Source of the DNA: Maritimibacter sp.
GTDB taxonomy: Bacteria; Pseudomonadota; Alphaproteobacteria; Rhodobacterales; Rhodobacteraceae
DNA: 64,000 bases
Direction: 5' to 3'
NCBI GenBank assembly: GCA_002701395.1
Contig: NZVC01000035.1
Location: 1 to 64,000 of the forward strand
Part shown: positions 25,039 through 34,745 of the stretch, one piece after another
How the letters are laid out: every line of letters starts with the position of its first letter
Position numbering within the stretch: the first letter of the stretch is position 1
Translations under genes and position numbers: made by a program
Notes under the pieces: generated by a model
Seen by the model: the letters and a program-made list of their open reading frames with translations, nothing else
Database searches by the model: none
What the model was told of the DNA's origin: nothing

Positions 25039-25069
25039 CGGAATATCGTGCGGCTCGGAACGGGTCTGG

Positions 25070-25762
25070 TCAATCGCCGAAGCGGTAGCGATGCAGGCGG
25101 TGACCCTGCGTCTTCAGCCAGCGCCGAGGCGTTTCATAGTCGGGACAGATGCGCGCCACCACGCGCCAGTATGCGGCAGAGTGATTCATCTCGACCAGAT
25201 GCGCCACCTCGTGCGCGGCGACGTAGTCCAGCGCCTCTGGCGGTGCCATTGCAAGCCGCCACGAGAAATTGAGGTTGCCGGTGGCCGTGCAGGACCCCCA
25301 GCGCGACCGGGTGTCACGCAGCGTAATCCGCCCCACCTTCCGCCCGGCCCGCGCCGCATAGCGGTCGACCGCCTCTGCAAGCCGGGTCTTCGCGTCCAGC
25401 CGCAGCCACGCCCGGACCCGCGCCGCCGCCATGTCGGCGTTGTCCGGCACCAGCAGCGCGCCGTCCTGCAGGCTTACCCGCCGCACCCGCGCGCCCGTGA
25501 CGACGATATCCTGCCCGCGCACCATCACGGTTGCGCCCAGCCCGACATCCACAGGGGCGTCCTGCCGCGCCAGATGACTGCGAATCCAACCCGATTTCTC
25601 GCGGGCGAAGTTCAGCGCCTCTGCCTCGTCCATGTGGTTCGGCATCGACAGGGTCACCCGCCCGTCCAGCGCCGAGACACGCAACGACACCCGCCGCGCC
25701 CGCGCCGAACGGCGCAGGGTGATTTCTACCGGAGGGTTGCCGGGAAGCACCGCCTGCCCCAT
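25070..25762 (-). CDS. YgjP/SprT-like zinc metallopeptidase (DUF45)
   Basis: 230 residues from the ATG at 25762, which has GAGG seven bases upstream. H184, E185 and H188 in AAHEVAHLVEMNHSAAYWRV form the HExxH zinc site, and SRWGSC (153-158) is the hallmark of the DUF45/YgjP family. Members are soluble, SprT-like proteins with suspected protease roles; their physiological targets are unknown. The gene is monocistronic on the minus strand, divergent from the TIGR02300 gene. Confidence 0.88.
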   Translation of the reverse strand: MGQAVLPGNPPVEITLRRSARARRVSLRVSALDGRVTLSMPNHMDEAEALNFAREKSGWIRSHLARQDAPVDVGLGATVMVRGQDIVVTGARVRRVSLQDGALLVPDNADMAAARVRAWLRLDAKTRLAEAVDRYAARAGRKVGRITLRDTRSRWGSCTATGNLNFSWRLAMAPPEALDYVAAHEVAHLVEMNHSAAYWRVVARICPDYETPRRWLKTQGHRLHRYRFGD

Positions 25763-25931
25763 ATGACTGCCTCGATCTGCCTTTCGGCCAGAATAACGCG
25801 CCCGCGCACCGGCTGACCATCGCAAAAAGCCCTTGCGGGCCGTCCCGAAAAGGCTTTGACAGTGGTTCCCGGCTGTGGCAGGGGACCGCAATTCAACGAC
25901 ACGCTGCTACCGAGCTCTTGAGAGGATACAT

Positions 25932-26255
25932 ATGCCCAAGGAAGAATGGGGTACCAAGCGAGTTTGCCCGACGACCGGCAAACGCTTTTACGATCTGAAC
26001 AGGACGCCGATCGTCAGCCCCTACACGGGCGAGGTCGTGAACCTGGACACCGGAACGAAATCCCGGACCTCGATCGCCGAGAAGGCGGACAAGTCCAAGA
26101 AAGCCGAACTGGTCGACGACGAAGATGTCGAACTGGAAGAAGACGATTCGTCGGATGTGGATATCGATGACGATCTCCTCGACGACGACGATGACGACGA
26201 CAACGTCTCGCTGGACGACATCGCCGACGTTTCCAACGAAGACGACGAAAACTGA
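25932..26255 (+). CDS. TIGR02300-family acidic protein
   Basis: 107 residues. The N-terminal half, starting MPKEEWGTKRVCPTTGKRFY and continuing with DLNRTPIVSPYTGE, is the conserved core of TIGR02300, found widely in alphaproteobacteria. The C-terminal half (about 68-107) is almost all Asp and Glu with a run of seven aspartates. Function is unknown; the CPTTGKRFYD core looks like a half zinc ribbon. It has AGAGGATACAT before the ATG and lies just upstream of tRNA-Ala. It is the last chromosomal gene before the integrative element. Confidence 0.88.
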   Translation: MPKEEWGTKRVCPTTGKRFYDLNRTPIVSPYTGEVVNLDTGTKSRTSIAEKADKSKKAELVDDEDVELEEDDSSDVDIDDDLLDDDDDDDNVSLDDIADVSNEDDEN

Positions 26256-26265
26256 CGAAATTTCC

Positions 26266-26287
26266 CCTTGCGCTGTCCGGCGCAAGG
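26266..26287 (+). terminator. Hairpin after the TIGR02300 gene
   Basis: CCTTGCGC (26266-26273) pairs perfectly with GCGCAAGG (26280-26287) around a 6-nt loop, 10 bp after the stop codon. There is no T-run after it, so termination strength is uncertain. Confidence 0.5.
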
Positions 26288-26327
26288 TCATAATACCCGC
26301 GAGCGGTCCGGCAAGGACCGCAGCAAT

Positions 26328-26403
<76 letters not shown>

Positions 26404-26441
26404 TAAACTTACAGATCAACATGGTAGCTGAACACTAAAGC

Positions 26442-26466
26442 GGTGTGACACACAGGTGTGACACAC
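26442..26466 (+). promoter_or_regulatory. Paired GTGTGACAC repeats at the left end (possible integrase arm sites)
   Basis: GGTGTGACACACA and GGTGTGACACAC lie in tandem between attL and the integrase start codon, which follows one base later. A related pair lies near attR. Each unit is itself partly palindromic (GTGT-GACAC). Position suits integrase or excisionase arm sites that also repress the integrase promoter. TAAAGCGGTGT (26436-26446) overlapping the first copy is repeated inverted at 31797-31807. Confidence 0.55.
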
Positions 26467-26467
26467 G

Positions 26468-27064
26468 ATGAAGCTACATGCGTATCTCAGCACGTCCCGG
26501 CACGGCATCTTCTACTTCCGATGGCCGCTTCCGCAGCCGGGTAGTAAAACTACACGAAAGACACTTCGGGTATCGCTGCGCACAAGATGCCCCGAGCAGG
26601 CTAGCATCTTGGCGAGGCGTCTTGCAGTGTGCGGACTGGAACTGGAACAGCACCTGAACGCACAGCACATGGATCACGCAACACTCCGGGCCAAGGTCTA
26701 CGACTACTTTCAGACACAACTGGACGGAGCCAGACAACGCCGCGACACCCTCGGGCCATTCAGTCCCGAAGAATTCAGGAATTCAGAAGCCGCACTTCGT
26801 CTGCTGGAGCAAGGCAACCGCGACTACTGGCACACCATGGGCCGCGAGCACGCCCAATCCGAACTGGACCGCTTCATCGGGTTTACCGGACTGCCGGAGG
26901 AGGAGTTCCGGGATTTGACGCCAACCATCTTGGACGAGATCAGGAAGGCGCGGATCGGCGCGACCAAGGCGCTCCTAGAGCATGTCCGGTCATTGGATGT
27001 ACGCCTTCTCACCGGCGCAGAGCCGCACGGAGAGTGCGCAAAGCGCCGCGCCCAGCCCTCATAG
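26468..27064 (+). pseudogene. N-terminal part of a frameshifted tyrosine integrase
   Basis: 198 codons beginning MKLHAYLSTSRHGIFYFRWP, the short beta-strand module (DUF6538-like) that opens many tyrosine integrases of tRNA-targeting elements. It continues through an alpha-helical linker (RARIGATKALLEHVRSLDVR is the end region) and stops at 27062-27064. The catalytic half is in the +1 frame, overlapping by 83 nt. In relatives the two halves form a single protein of roughly 550 residues, so a one-base change near 26990-27060 has most probably split the gene. A genuine two-protein arrangement or a sequencing error cannot be excluded. Confidence 0.7.
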
Positions 27065-28106
27065 CGGTGCAAGCCTCAGCGAAGCCGTAGAGGTCTTTTT
27101 TCAGGAGCACGAGAGGACTGCGGGCTGGACCCCCAGCACGATCAAGAAGCGTCGTGCCATTCTGGACACAGCGGTTGAATGGTTCGGCCCCGATACGGAC
27201 ATGGGCAAGATCGGCAAGAAAGAGGCCGCTGACTTTAAGGCCGCGCTGCTGTCTCTCCCCTCAAACCGCAACAAGCTGCCAAAGCTGAGTGGTCTATCAC
27301 TTCGCGAGGTCATGCTTGTGCCGGGCATCCCGACTATCACTAATGCCACCGCCAACGCGTACCTGAGTGCGTACAAGATATTCTGGGCTTGGGCAGAGGC
27401 ACACGGATACGCATCGGAAGCACTGTTCGTGGGCATGTCCGTCGGCAAGAAAGGGCAGGCCACCAAAGACCGCAAGCCCTTCACACAGGAGGCGCTTGGG
27501 AAGACCTACGATGCCCTCACCGACCCGGACAGCAGGTACTTCGATGAGACCAGCCATCGTTGGGCCACATTGATCGCAATGCACTCGGGTGCGCGGCTTA
27601 ACGAAATATGCCAGCTAGAGATTGCCGACATCGTTCAAAAGGACGGCATCTGGGCGTTCGAGTTCACCAGCGAGGGCGACGATCACAAGCGACTTAAATC
27701 CAAAGCGGCGCGCCGAACTGTGCCGATGCACAGCCAACTCATCGTGCTCGGACTTATTGAGTACCGTCAACAGTTGGAGGCACGCGGACAAAAGCGTCTT
27801 TTCCCGGACTACACCTACACCGAGAAACACGGCTACGGTGACAAGCTGAGCAAATGGTTCAACCGCACCTTTACCAAGGGGCTTGGCATAAAGTCGGACG
27901 CTCATGTGTTTCACGGACTACGGCACACATTCGCCACACGTCTTGGGCAAGCGGACGTACCCACTGAACGCATTCAGTTCCTCATAGGACACGAGCGCGA
28001 GGGCGTGACGCACAAGGTCTATTTCAGCGAGGGGTATAGCCTGCAACAGACGAAAGACGCAGTGGAATGCTTCTCAGTGCAGCAAAAGCGGATCCCGATG
28101 ACCTAA
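26982..28106 (+). CDS. Catalytic part of the tyrosine integrase (split by frameshift)
   Basis: Up to 374 codons. The core-binding domain lies at about 31-150 (SLSEAVEVFFQEHERTAGWT and a SAM-like helix bundle) and the catalytic domain at 165-355. All catalytic residues are present: R205 in HSGARLNEIC, K near 239-241, H311 and R314 in HGLRHTFATRLG, H337 in FLIGHEREG, and the nucleophile Y347. It would integrate the element at tRNA-Ala, whose 3' end is the att site. The ATG at 26982 has no clear ribosome-binding site, and the first 30 residues are low-complexity, which supports the view that the natural start is in the upstream frame. Whether the current protein is active is uncertain. Confidence 0.75.
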   Translation: MSGHWMYAFSPAQSRTESAQSAAPSPHSGASLSEAVEVFFQEHERTAGWTPSTIKKRRAILDTAVEWFGPDTDMGKIGKKEAADFKAALLSLPSNRNKLPKLSGLSLREVMLVPGIPTITNATANAYLSAYKIFWAWAEAHGYASEALFVGMSVGKKGQATKDRKPFTQEALGKTYDALTDPDSRYFDETSHRWATLIAMHSGARLNEICQLEIADIVQKDGIWAFEFTSEGDDHKRLKSKAARRTVPMHSQLIVLGLIEYRQQLEARGQKRLFPDYTYTEKHGYGDKLSKWFNRTFTKGLGIKSDAHVFHGLRHTFATRLGQADVPTERIQFLIGHEREGVTHKVYFSEGYSLQQTKDAVECFSVQQKRIPMT

Positions 28107-28243
28107 TTTTCTGGCCAAGCACTTCAGAAACATTTCGCCACGACAAGTCAAACCAGAACCAGATTGTTATCAAATAAATGATCTAGAGAACAATTCACCC
28201 CATCTAACAATTAAAAGGCGCCGATCAATCGCGAAAGAAACCG

Positions 28244-29191
28244 CTACCGCAAAGAATTACGCAGGCGACGCCACTTCTGTCCAAAAGCCCCGCCCTTAGT
28301 TGATCTAGCAGCAATATGCTCAGATATATCAATGTTCAGAAGCGAAAGATAAAATGACACTCTCCAAAATGCATCTACAGGATCTTTGCCAACCCCAATC
28401 GGAAGCGTAATTGAATTAGCCGGAGCTATACGCAAAGACCTTCGTCCTGCATGACTTTTTTGCGGCCTGCCAACGGGGAACCATACGGCATGTTTGTGCT
28501 GATAGTTGATCTCATTTCGCATAGTGGACATCCATGAACCGGCGTGGGCAGCGCCGCCCCGTATAGCCGCAGTGATCTCCGTCGCGCCGGTCAAGAATGC
28601 GTTCGCGTCTATCTCTCCGGCATCAACAGCGTCTTCGGCTGCCTTGTTTAGATACTTGCAGAACATATCCCAAAACCCTTCGTGCGCACCGCTACCCCCG
28701 CTGTCTTTGGTAAATCGCAGTTTTGGGTCACCCCTTACGGAAGTGTCCAACGCGTGTATATACATTCCAGGCTCAAAGGACGCCCCACTCTTGTCAATTA
28801 TATGAAAGAGATCATTTATCGATTTTGCCTGCTTTCTCTCAATTTTAACAAACCCGACGCCCTGAGATCGCAATAATGCATGCGCAGAAAAGAAGGCAGA
28901 ATAGTACAGCTTTAACAGCGGCCAACCAACAAGATTGTGATCTCGCCACTCAACATCAGACACCATAAGGCTCTCGGCAGAGGCCAAGGCAAATCTTGTA
29001 TAGTCAAAACCTAGATATGCGACTAGTTCATCTAGATTAAATGAGCCCATCTCCCACACACGACTAGCCGCATCAAGTTTCGGAACGAATGCGGCGGCTT
29101 CGATCCACGATCTTATACCGCCTTCTGATCCAGGCTCTGCACCAATCCCCCTTACGAGGTTCTGCGTTAGATTTGATGCAATGTCGGCCAA
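28244..29191 (-). CDS. HEPN-like protein with Rx6H motif, partner of the DGQHR protein
   Basis: 315 residues, no family recognised with certainty. Residues 92-107 (LLKLYYSAFFSAHALL) resemble the YYxxFxAAxALL helix of HEPN domains. R225 and H232 in MRNEINYQH give the Rx4-6H pattern of HEPN ribonucleases, with the typical RNxxNY context. If right, it is an RNase that could act as a toxin. The only start codon at the 5' end is a TTG at 29191, 12 nt after the amber stop of the DGQHR gene and in the same frame, so it is either weakly initiated or reached by read-through. AT-rich codons mark it as foreign. HEPN assignment is inference from motif only. Confidence 0.6.
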   Translation of the reverse strand: MADIASNLTQNLVRGIGAEPGSEGGIRSWIEAAAFVPKLDAASRVWEMGSFNLDELVAYLGFDYTRFALASAESLMVSDVEWRDHNLVGWPLLKLYYSAFFSAHALLRSQGVGFVKIERKQAKSINDLFHIIDKSGASFEPGMYIHALDTSVRGDPKLRFTKDSGGSGAHEGFWDMFCKYLNKAAEDAVDAGEIDANAFLTGATEITAAIRGGAAHAGSWMSTMRNEINYQHKHAVWFPVGRPQKSHAGRRSLRIAPANSITLPIGVGKDPVDAFWRVSFYLSLLNIDISEHIAARSTKGGAFGQKWRRLRNSLR

Positions 29192-29203
29192 TTCAGGGGC
29201 CCA

Positions 29204-30208
29204 CTATAGCGTAAGTTTGCTTGCCAATCTTTCTTCCAAGTAATCGCGCAAAGAGGCCCAACTAGTTCCTGGCTTTTCCAGCTTTCGTATTGGCATATTC
29301 GCGAATACTGGCTCAATGATCGATTGGAAGTTTGAGGCACTATAGTCACTCCCATGCCGATCGACCATCCTTTGTGCTACTCTGCGAAAGAATGCCATGA
29401 ACGCTCTGAAGACGACCGGTTTCGCCAAGAGAGGCTGCGCGCTCTTTTTGGATATCTCTATTGCGACCGCCTGCAAATAAGCGTTTAGGATGCTAAAGAT
29501 TTCAAAAGCCTCCTTACCGGAAAACATACTAAGCAATGGCTTCACAGACTGATTAAAAGTCACCCGCGTTATCTTGGTTCGCGACGCCTCTGAAGGCGAC
29601 GTTAGACCAAAAATGGCACTGTTATCCTCTCCATCAAAAAAATCGTATATATCCCGAAGCGTCTGCTCGGTATCCGTCTCCAATTCTGCAAGTCTTTTTA
29701 TATCAAGAAGAAGTTGAGGGGGAACCGGCTTCTGCTTTGTGTTTATATCAATGAAAAGTCGCACTTCATCAGAACGCGACAGACCATTGTATATTACGAC
29801 TGGAACCCTAAGAGAGGTCTTCGCCAGAGAGAAGCCATACACACGGTGCTGTCCATCAAGTACGAGAAAGGCATCGGGCGTGTCGGTGAATTCAAGCGTC
29901 TTTCCCCTTCCCACTATCTTTAGATCGGCCGCTTGCTGCGCTGACAACACGATCGAGTTAGGAATTGTTCCACCGTGGCTATCGATGTACTCGGCGATCT
30001 CAGAGGCCCGCTTCTTATCCAACGCCCGCTGGAAGCCTGCAGTAGGATCTTCCATTCGCGTAGTTACCTTGCAAGTTCTCGCGAGCACGTCGCTAGGCAT
30101 CGTAAGGGTGTAGAACTGTTGCGCCCCTTGTTTCACCAAACTTACGCTATAGCGCAGCCGGTTATCGCTCGACAGGTCGGCAGTGCCTGATTGGACTTCG
30201 TTGGCCAA
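29204..30208 (-). CDS. DGQHR-domain protein (DndB-like)
   Basis: 334 residues from a TTG at 30208 with GGAG eight bases upstream. The name-giving motif DGQHR is at 118-122 in AFLVLDGQHRVYGFSL, and RLFIDINTKQKPVPPQLLLD (151-169) is the second conserved block of the family, which includes DndB of the phosphorothioation system. DndB is a transcriptional regulator there, but no dndA/C/D/E or dptFGH genes are in the window. Orphan DGQHR proteins are common on genomic islands and their function is unknown. Here it forms a two-gene unit with a HEPN-like protein, suggesting an effector-regulator or antitoxin-like relation. Confidence 0.82.
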   Translation of the reverse strand: MANEVQSGTADLSSDNRLRYSVSLVKQGAQQFYTLTMPSDVLARTCKVTTRMEDPTAGFQRALDKKRASEIAEYIDSHGGTIPNSIVLSAQQAADLKIVGRGKTLEFTDTPDAFLVLDGQHRVYGFSLAKTSLRVPVVIYNGLSRSDEVRLFIDINTKQKPVPPQLLLDIKRLAELETDTEQTLRDIYDFFDGEDNSAIFGLTSPSEASRTKITRVTFNQSVKPLLSMFSGKEAFEIFSILNAYLQAVAIEISKKSAQPLLAKPVVFRAFMAFFRRVAQRMVDRHGSDYSASNFQSIIEPVFANMPIRKLEKPGTSWASLRDYLEERLASKLTL

Positions 30209-30510
30209 ATTGCATACTCCTCAAACTGGCAAGCGCGTCAATATCTCGACGACCCTCCGAACCCTTTCTAGAAAATCAGAGATATTTTTTCGAGCCCCTA
30301 TCTACACGTTTGCTAATCATGAAGTCCCCCATCGGGGTGCGCTGAAGCAATCGGCAGAGCACCGCAGGCTGGCGTGTATTCTCCTGACCGGACCTATAAG
30401 CCATGTCACGCGCAGTTGCCCGACTAAGCAGCTTCCACGCTATCGCCCATTGGCAGCGAAGGCACTGGCACTCAGTGCAGCGACCAACTGGCGACCGCAA
30501 GGGTATACCG
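30209..30510. other. Divergent intergenic region inside the element
   Basis: About 300 bp between the minus-strand DGQHR gene and the repeats upstream of the plus-strand serine recombinase. It must hold the promoter of the DGQHR pair; the TTTCTAGAAAATCAGAGATATT area (30266-30287) is AT-rich with the perfect palindrome TTTCTAGAAA at 30266-30275. I see no gene. Confidence 0.45.
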
Positions 30511-30605
30511 CAACGGACAGGCAGGATGTGGCCTGACGAGCTGTCCGCAAGGGTTGACTTACATCAACGGACAGCATACGCAACGGACATCACCGTAACG
30601 GACAG
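30511..30605 (+). repeat. Repeated CAACGGACAG words before the serine recombinase (res-like or operator)
   Basis: CAACGGACAG occurs at 30511-30520 and 30565-30574, CAACGGACAT at 30581-30590, TAACGGACAG at 30596-30605, and an inverted CTGTCCG at 30541-30547. Spacing of the last three is 15-16 nt. A TTGACT at 30554-30559 could be a -35 element, so the words flank or cover the recombinase promoter. They may be recombination sites bound by the recombinase or autoregulatory operators. Confidence 0.6.
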
Positions 30606-30614
30606 GAGCCAAGC

Positions 30615-31259
30615 ATGGCCACGATCCTCTATGCCCGCGTATCGACTGCCGACCAGACCCTGAGCCACCAGAAGGCGCAAGCAGAGGCCGCAGGGTTCAC
30701 CATTGACGAGGTTGTTTCCGACCACGGCATCAGCGGCATATCGACCACGCTCCGGGAGAGGCCGCAGGGCCGCAGGCTGTTTGATATGCTCCGGCGAGGT
30801 GACACGCTGGTTGTCCGCTGGGTGGACCGACTTGGCCGGAACTATCAGGACGTGACCGACTGCATCCGAGAGTTCATGCGCCGGGGCGTGGTCGTCCGCA
30901 CGGTCATCAACGGCCTCACCTTCGATGGGGCGACGAAAGACCCGATGCAGGAGGCCGTCAGGGACGCGCTGATTGCGTTCATGGCCGCGACGGCCCAAGC
31001 CCAGGCAGAGGCAACCAAGGAGGCGCAGAAGGCCGGGATAGCAGCGGCAAGGGAGCGGGCACCGGAAAGCTACCTCGGGCGGAAGCCGTCGTATGATCGG
31101 CAGGCGCTCACCGTCGTGACGGATCTACTGGCGCAGGGCGCGGGGACGTCCGCCATCGCTAAGGAAACCGGCCTGACGCGGCAGGCGGTACTTCGTATCA
31201 AGGCGGACCCGGCACATGCCGACGGTGCGCTTCGGGCTTGGGAGGAGCGGACTGCATAG
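30615..31259 (+). CDS. Serine recombinase (resolvase/invertase family)
   Basis: 214 residues. Catalytic Ser10 is in ILYARVSTADQ; the conserved arginines and aspartate follow in RPQGRRLFDMLRRGDTLVVR and WVDRLGRN. The long E-helix (about 100-135, DALIAFMAATAQAQAEATKE) and a C-terminal HTH_7 (GAGTSAIAKETGLTRQAVLR) complete a small resolvase/invertase. It inverts or resolves DNA between short sites, likely those repeated just upstream. CAGGAGCCAAGC precedes the ATG. It may invert a segment of the element, resolve multimers, or be cargo. GC content is higher than in the DGQHR pair, so the two modules may have different origins. Confidence 0.93.
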   Translation: MATILYARVSTADQTLSHQKAQAEAAGFTIDEVVSDHGISGISTTLRERPQGRRLFDMLRRGDTLVVRWVDRLGRNYQDVTDCIREFMRRGVVVRTVINGLTFDGATKDPMQEAVRDALIAFMAATAQAQAEATKEAQKAGIAAARERAPESYLGRKPSYDRQALTVVTDLLAQGAGTSAIAKETGLTRQAVLRIKADPAHADGALRAWEERTA

Positions 31260-31844
31260 GGATGCAGGCTCAGCGCAGGTTGCTGTCTCGGCTGGCCGGA
31301 CATGCGGGACCGCTACTAGGCGGTCCATCCGCGGATGAGCATCTATTTCTTTTGATCTTTGCTTTCGCCCGGCATGGCCTATCCCAAAGCCTAGTCCCCT
31401 CATCTATTAGACAGAACCAGCGTATCTGTTTCGCGCATAGCCATGCGCCCATGAAGACCGGATGAGATGCCAGTACAGTCCGGATACAGGATGCAATGCA
31501 GCCGCTTCCAGCACTCAAGCGCAACCCCGGCGCACAGGCCCCGATGATAAGCACGGCACATACGCGAGTAGTTCGCTACGTCAGCAACTGAACAGCACAC
31601 CCCCCACCGACTGGAGACCTGGCAAACACCGAAATGGGCGAAGATGACCCTTGGCCCCTGTGCCCCATGTCGTGACTATGCAGGTCGATGCCGTCAGGGT
31701 CAGAACCCACCAAGATACCGACAACCATCCGGGCTGCACGAATACGCTGGCACTCCGGAAGGTGTGACACTAGAGTGTGACACACAAGCTAACGCAACAC
31801 CGCTTTACCATTCATTATCAGTAAGTTGGGTGTTTGGCCGGGTT
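31260..31844. other. Right end of the element, no gene recognised
   Basis: About 585 bp between the serine recombinase and attR. Short open frames on both strands lack ribosome-binding sites and known motifs. The last 90 bp carry the right-end GTGTGACAC pair and the inverted terminal word ACACCGCTTTA (31797-31807). Confidence 0.5.
31761..31786 (+). promoter_or_regulatory. Paired GTGTGACAC repeats at the right end
   Basis: GGTGTGACAC (31761-31770) and GTGTGACACACA (31775-31786), separated by TAGA. They match the pair beside attL (26442-26466) in the same orientation. Presence at both ends favours a role in integrase or excisionase binding. Confidence 0.55.
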
Positions 31845-31864
31845 TCCCCTTGGCTCCACCATAA
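31845..31864 (+). repeat. attR
   Basis: TCCCCTTGGCTCCACCATAA, an exact second copy of the tRNA-Ala 3' end without a tRNA body. It ends the integrative element. From 31865 to 32122 no gene is seen; composition returns to the high GC of the host. Confidence 0.92.
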
Positions 31865-32122
31865 CCTTCCCGTTCAACACTTTAGCTGACTGATCGCGCC
31901 ACTGGGCTGCGACTGGTTTAACGTGTTGTCGCGGCAGGCCTGCCTCACCACGGCTTACCTCAGCCTTACGCACCTGACATCGGTCTCTCCGTCGTAACCG
32001 GATGCGCATGGCCGCTTCCTCATGGGAAGGGCCAGCGCCCGACAACCCCCGTTGAAACGCATTGATTTTCACCGGAATGCACCGAAACTGACGGCACCAT
32101 CACGCGTCAGGAGGAAACGTCG

Positions 32123-32737
32123 ATGCAGGTTCGCGCCGTTCTGATTCCGATAATTGCCGTTTGCGCCGCGCCGGTGCTCGCCCAAGAGGGGCCGTCCTTC
32201 GATTGCGCGAAGGCGCAAAGCACGGCCGAGACGCTGGTCTGCGACACCCCCGAGCTTGCCGCGCTGGATCGTCTGGTCGCCGACCGCTATGCCGCCGCAC
32301 TGGCGGTCGCGCGCGGGCTTGATGCCGGGGCGGCAGAGGCCGAAGCACAGTTGAAAGCCTATCAGATCGGCTGGATCGAAGGGCGGGACGAGTGCTGGAA
32401 AGCCGATGATCCGGCCGCCTGCATCGCCTTTGAATACCAGCGTCGCGAGGCGGAGCTTGTGACGCAATTCATGCTGGAAGACCCCTCGGGGACGACCTTC
32501 TGGACATGCGACGGCAACCCGGCGAACGAGGTGGTGACGATGTACTTCGACACCGCCCTGCCCAGCGTCCGGTTCGAGCGGGGCGATTCCATCGACACGG
32601 GGACGCTGTCGGTCACCGCCTCGGGATCGCGCTATGATGGCAGTTTCGGACGCTATATCTGGATCAAAGGCACCGACGCGACCTACCGCGACCCCGATCC
32701 GGACGGGACCGAGGTGACTTGTACCGTTTCGAACTAG
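32123..32737 (+). CDS. Secreted protein with LprI-like and MliC-like domains
   Basis: 204 residues. A signal peptide (RAVLIPIIAVCAAPVLAQ) is followed by an LprI/DUF1311-like module (FDCAKAQSTAETLVCDTPEL then AALDRLVADRYAAAL, with WIEGRDECWKADDPAACIAF supplying the Cys pairs). The C-terminal part (about 118-204) resembles MliC/PliC lysozyme inhibitors: FWTCDGNPANEVVTMYFDTA and the final EVTCTVSN give the paired cysteines. Both modules are linked to lysozyme inhibition, so a periplasmic defence against host or predator lysozymes is likely. CAGGAGGAAACGTCG sets the start. It is the first chromosomal gene after attR. Confidence 0.8.
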   Translation: MQVRAVLIPIIAVCAAPVLAQEGPSFDCAKAQSTAETLVCDTPELAALDRLVADRYAAALAVARGLDAGAAEAEAQLKAYQIGWIEGRDECWKADDPAACIAFEYQRREAELVTQFMLEDPSGTTFWTCDGNPANEVVTMYFDTALPSVRFERGDSIDTGTLSVTASGSRYDGSFGRYIWIKGTDATYRDPDPDGTEVTCTVSN

Positions 32738-32757
32738 GCTGCGCCCTGTTCACCTGA

Positions 32758-34741
<1,984 letters not shown>

Positions 34742-34745
<4 letters not shown>

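Noticed and set aside
26125-26250. GAC/GAT-rich tract as a DNA repeat
   Set aside because: It encodes the acidic tail of the TIGR02300 protein, a normal feature of that family.
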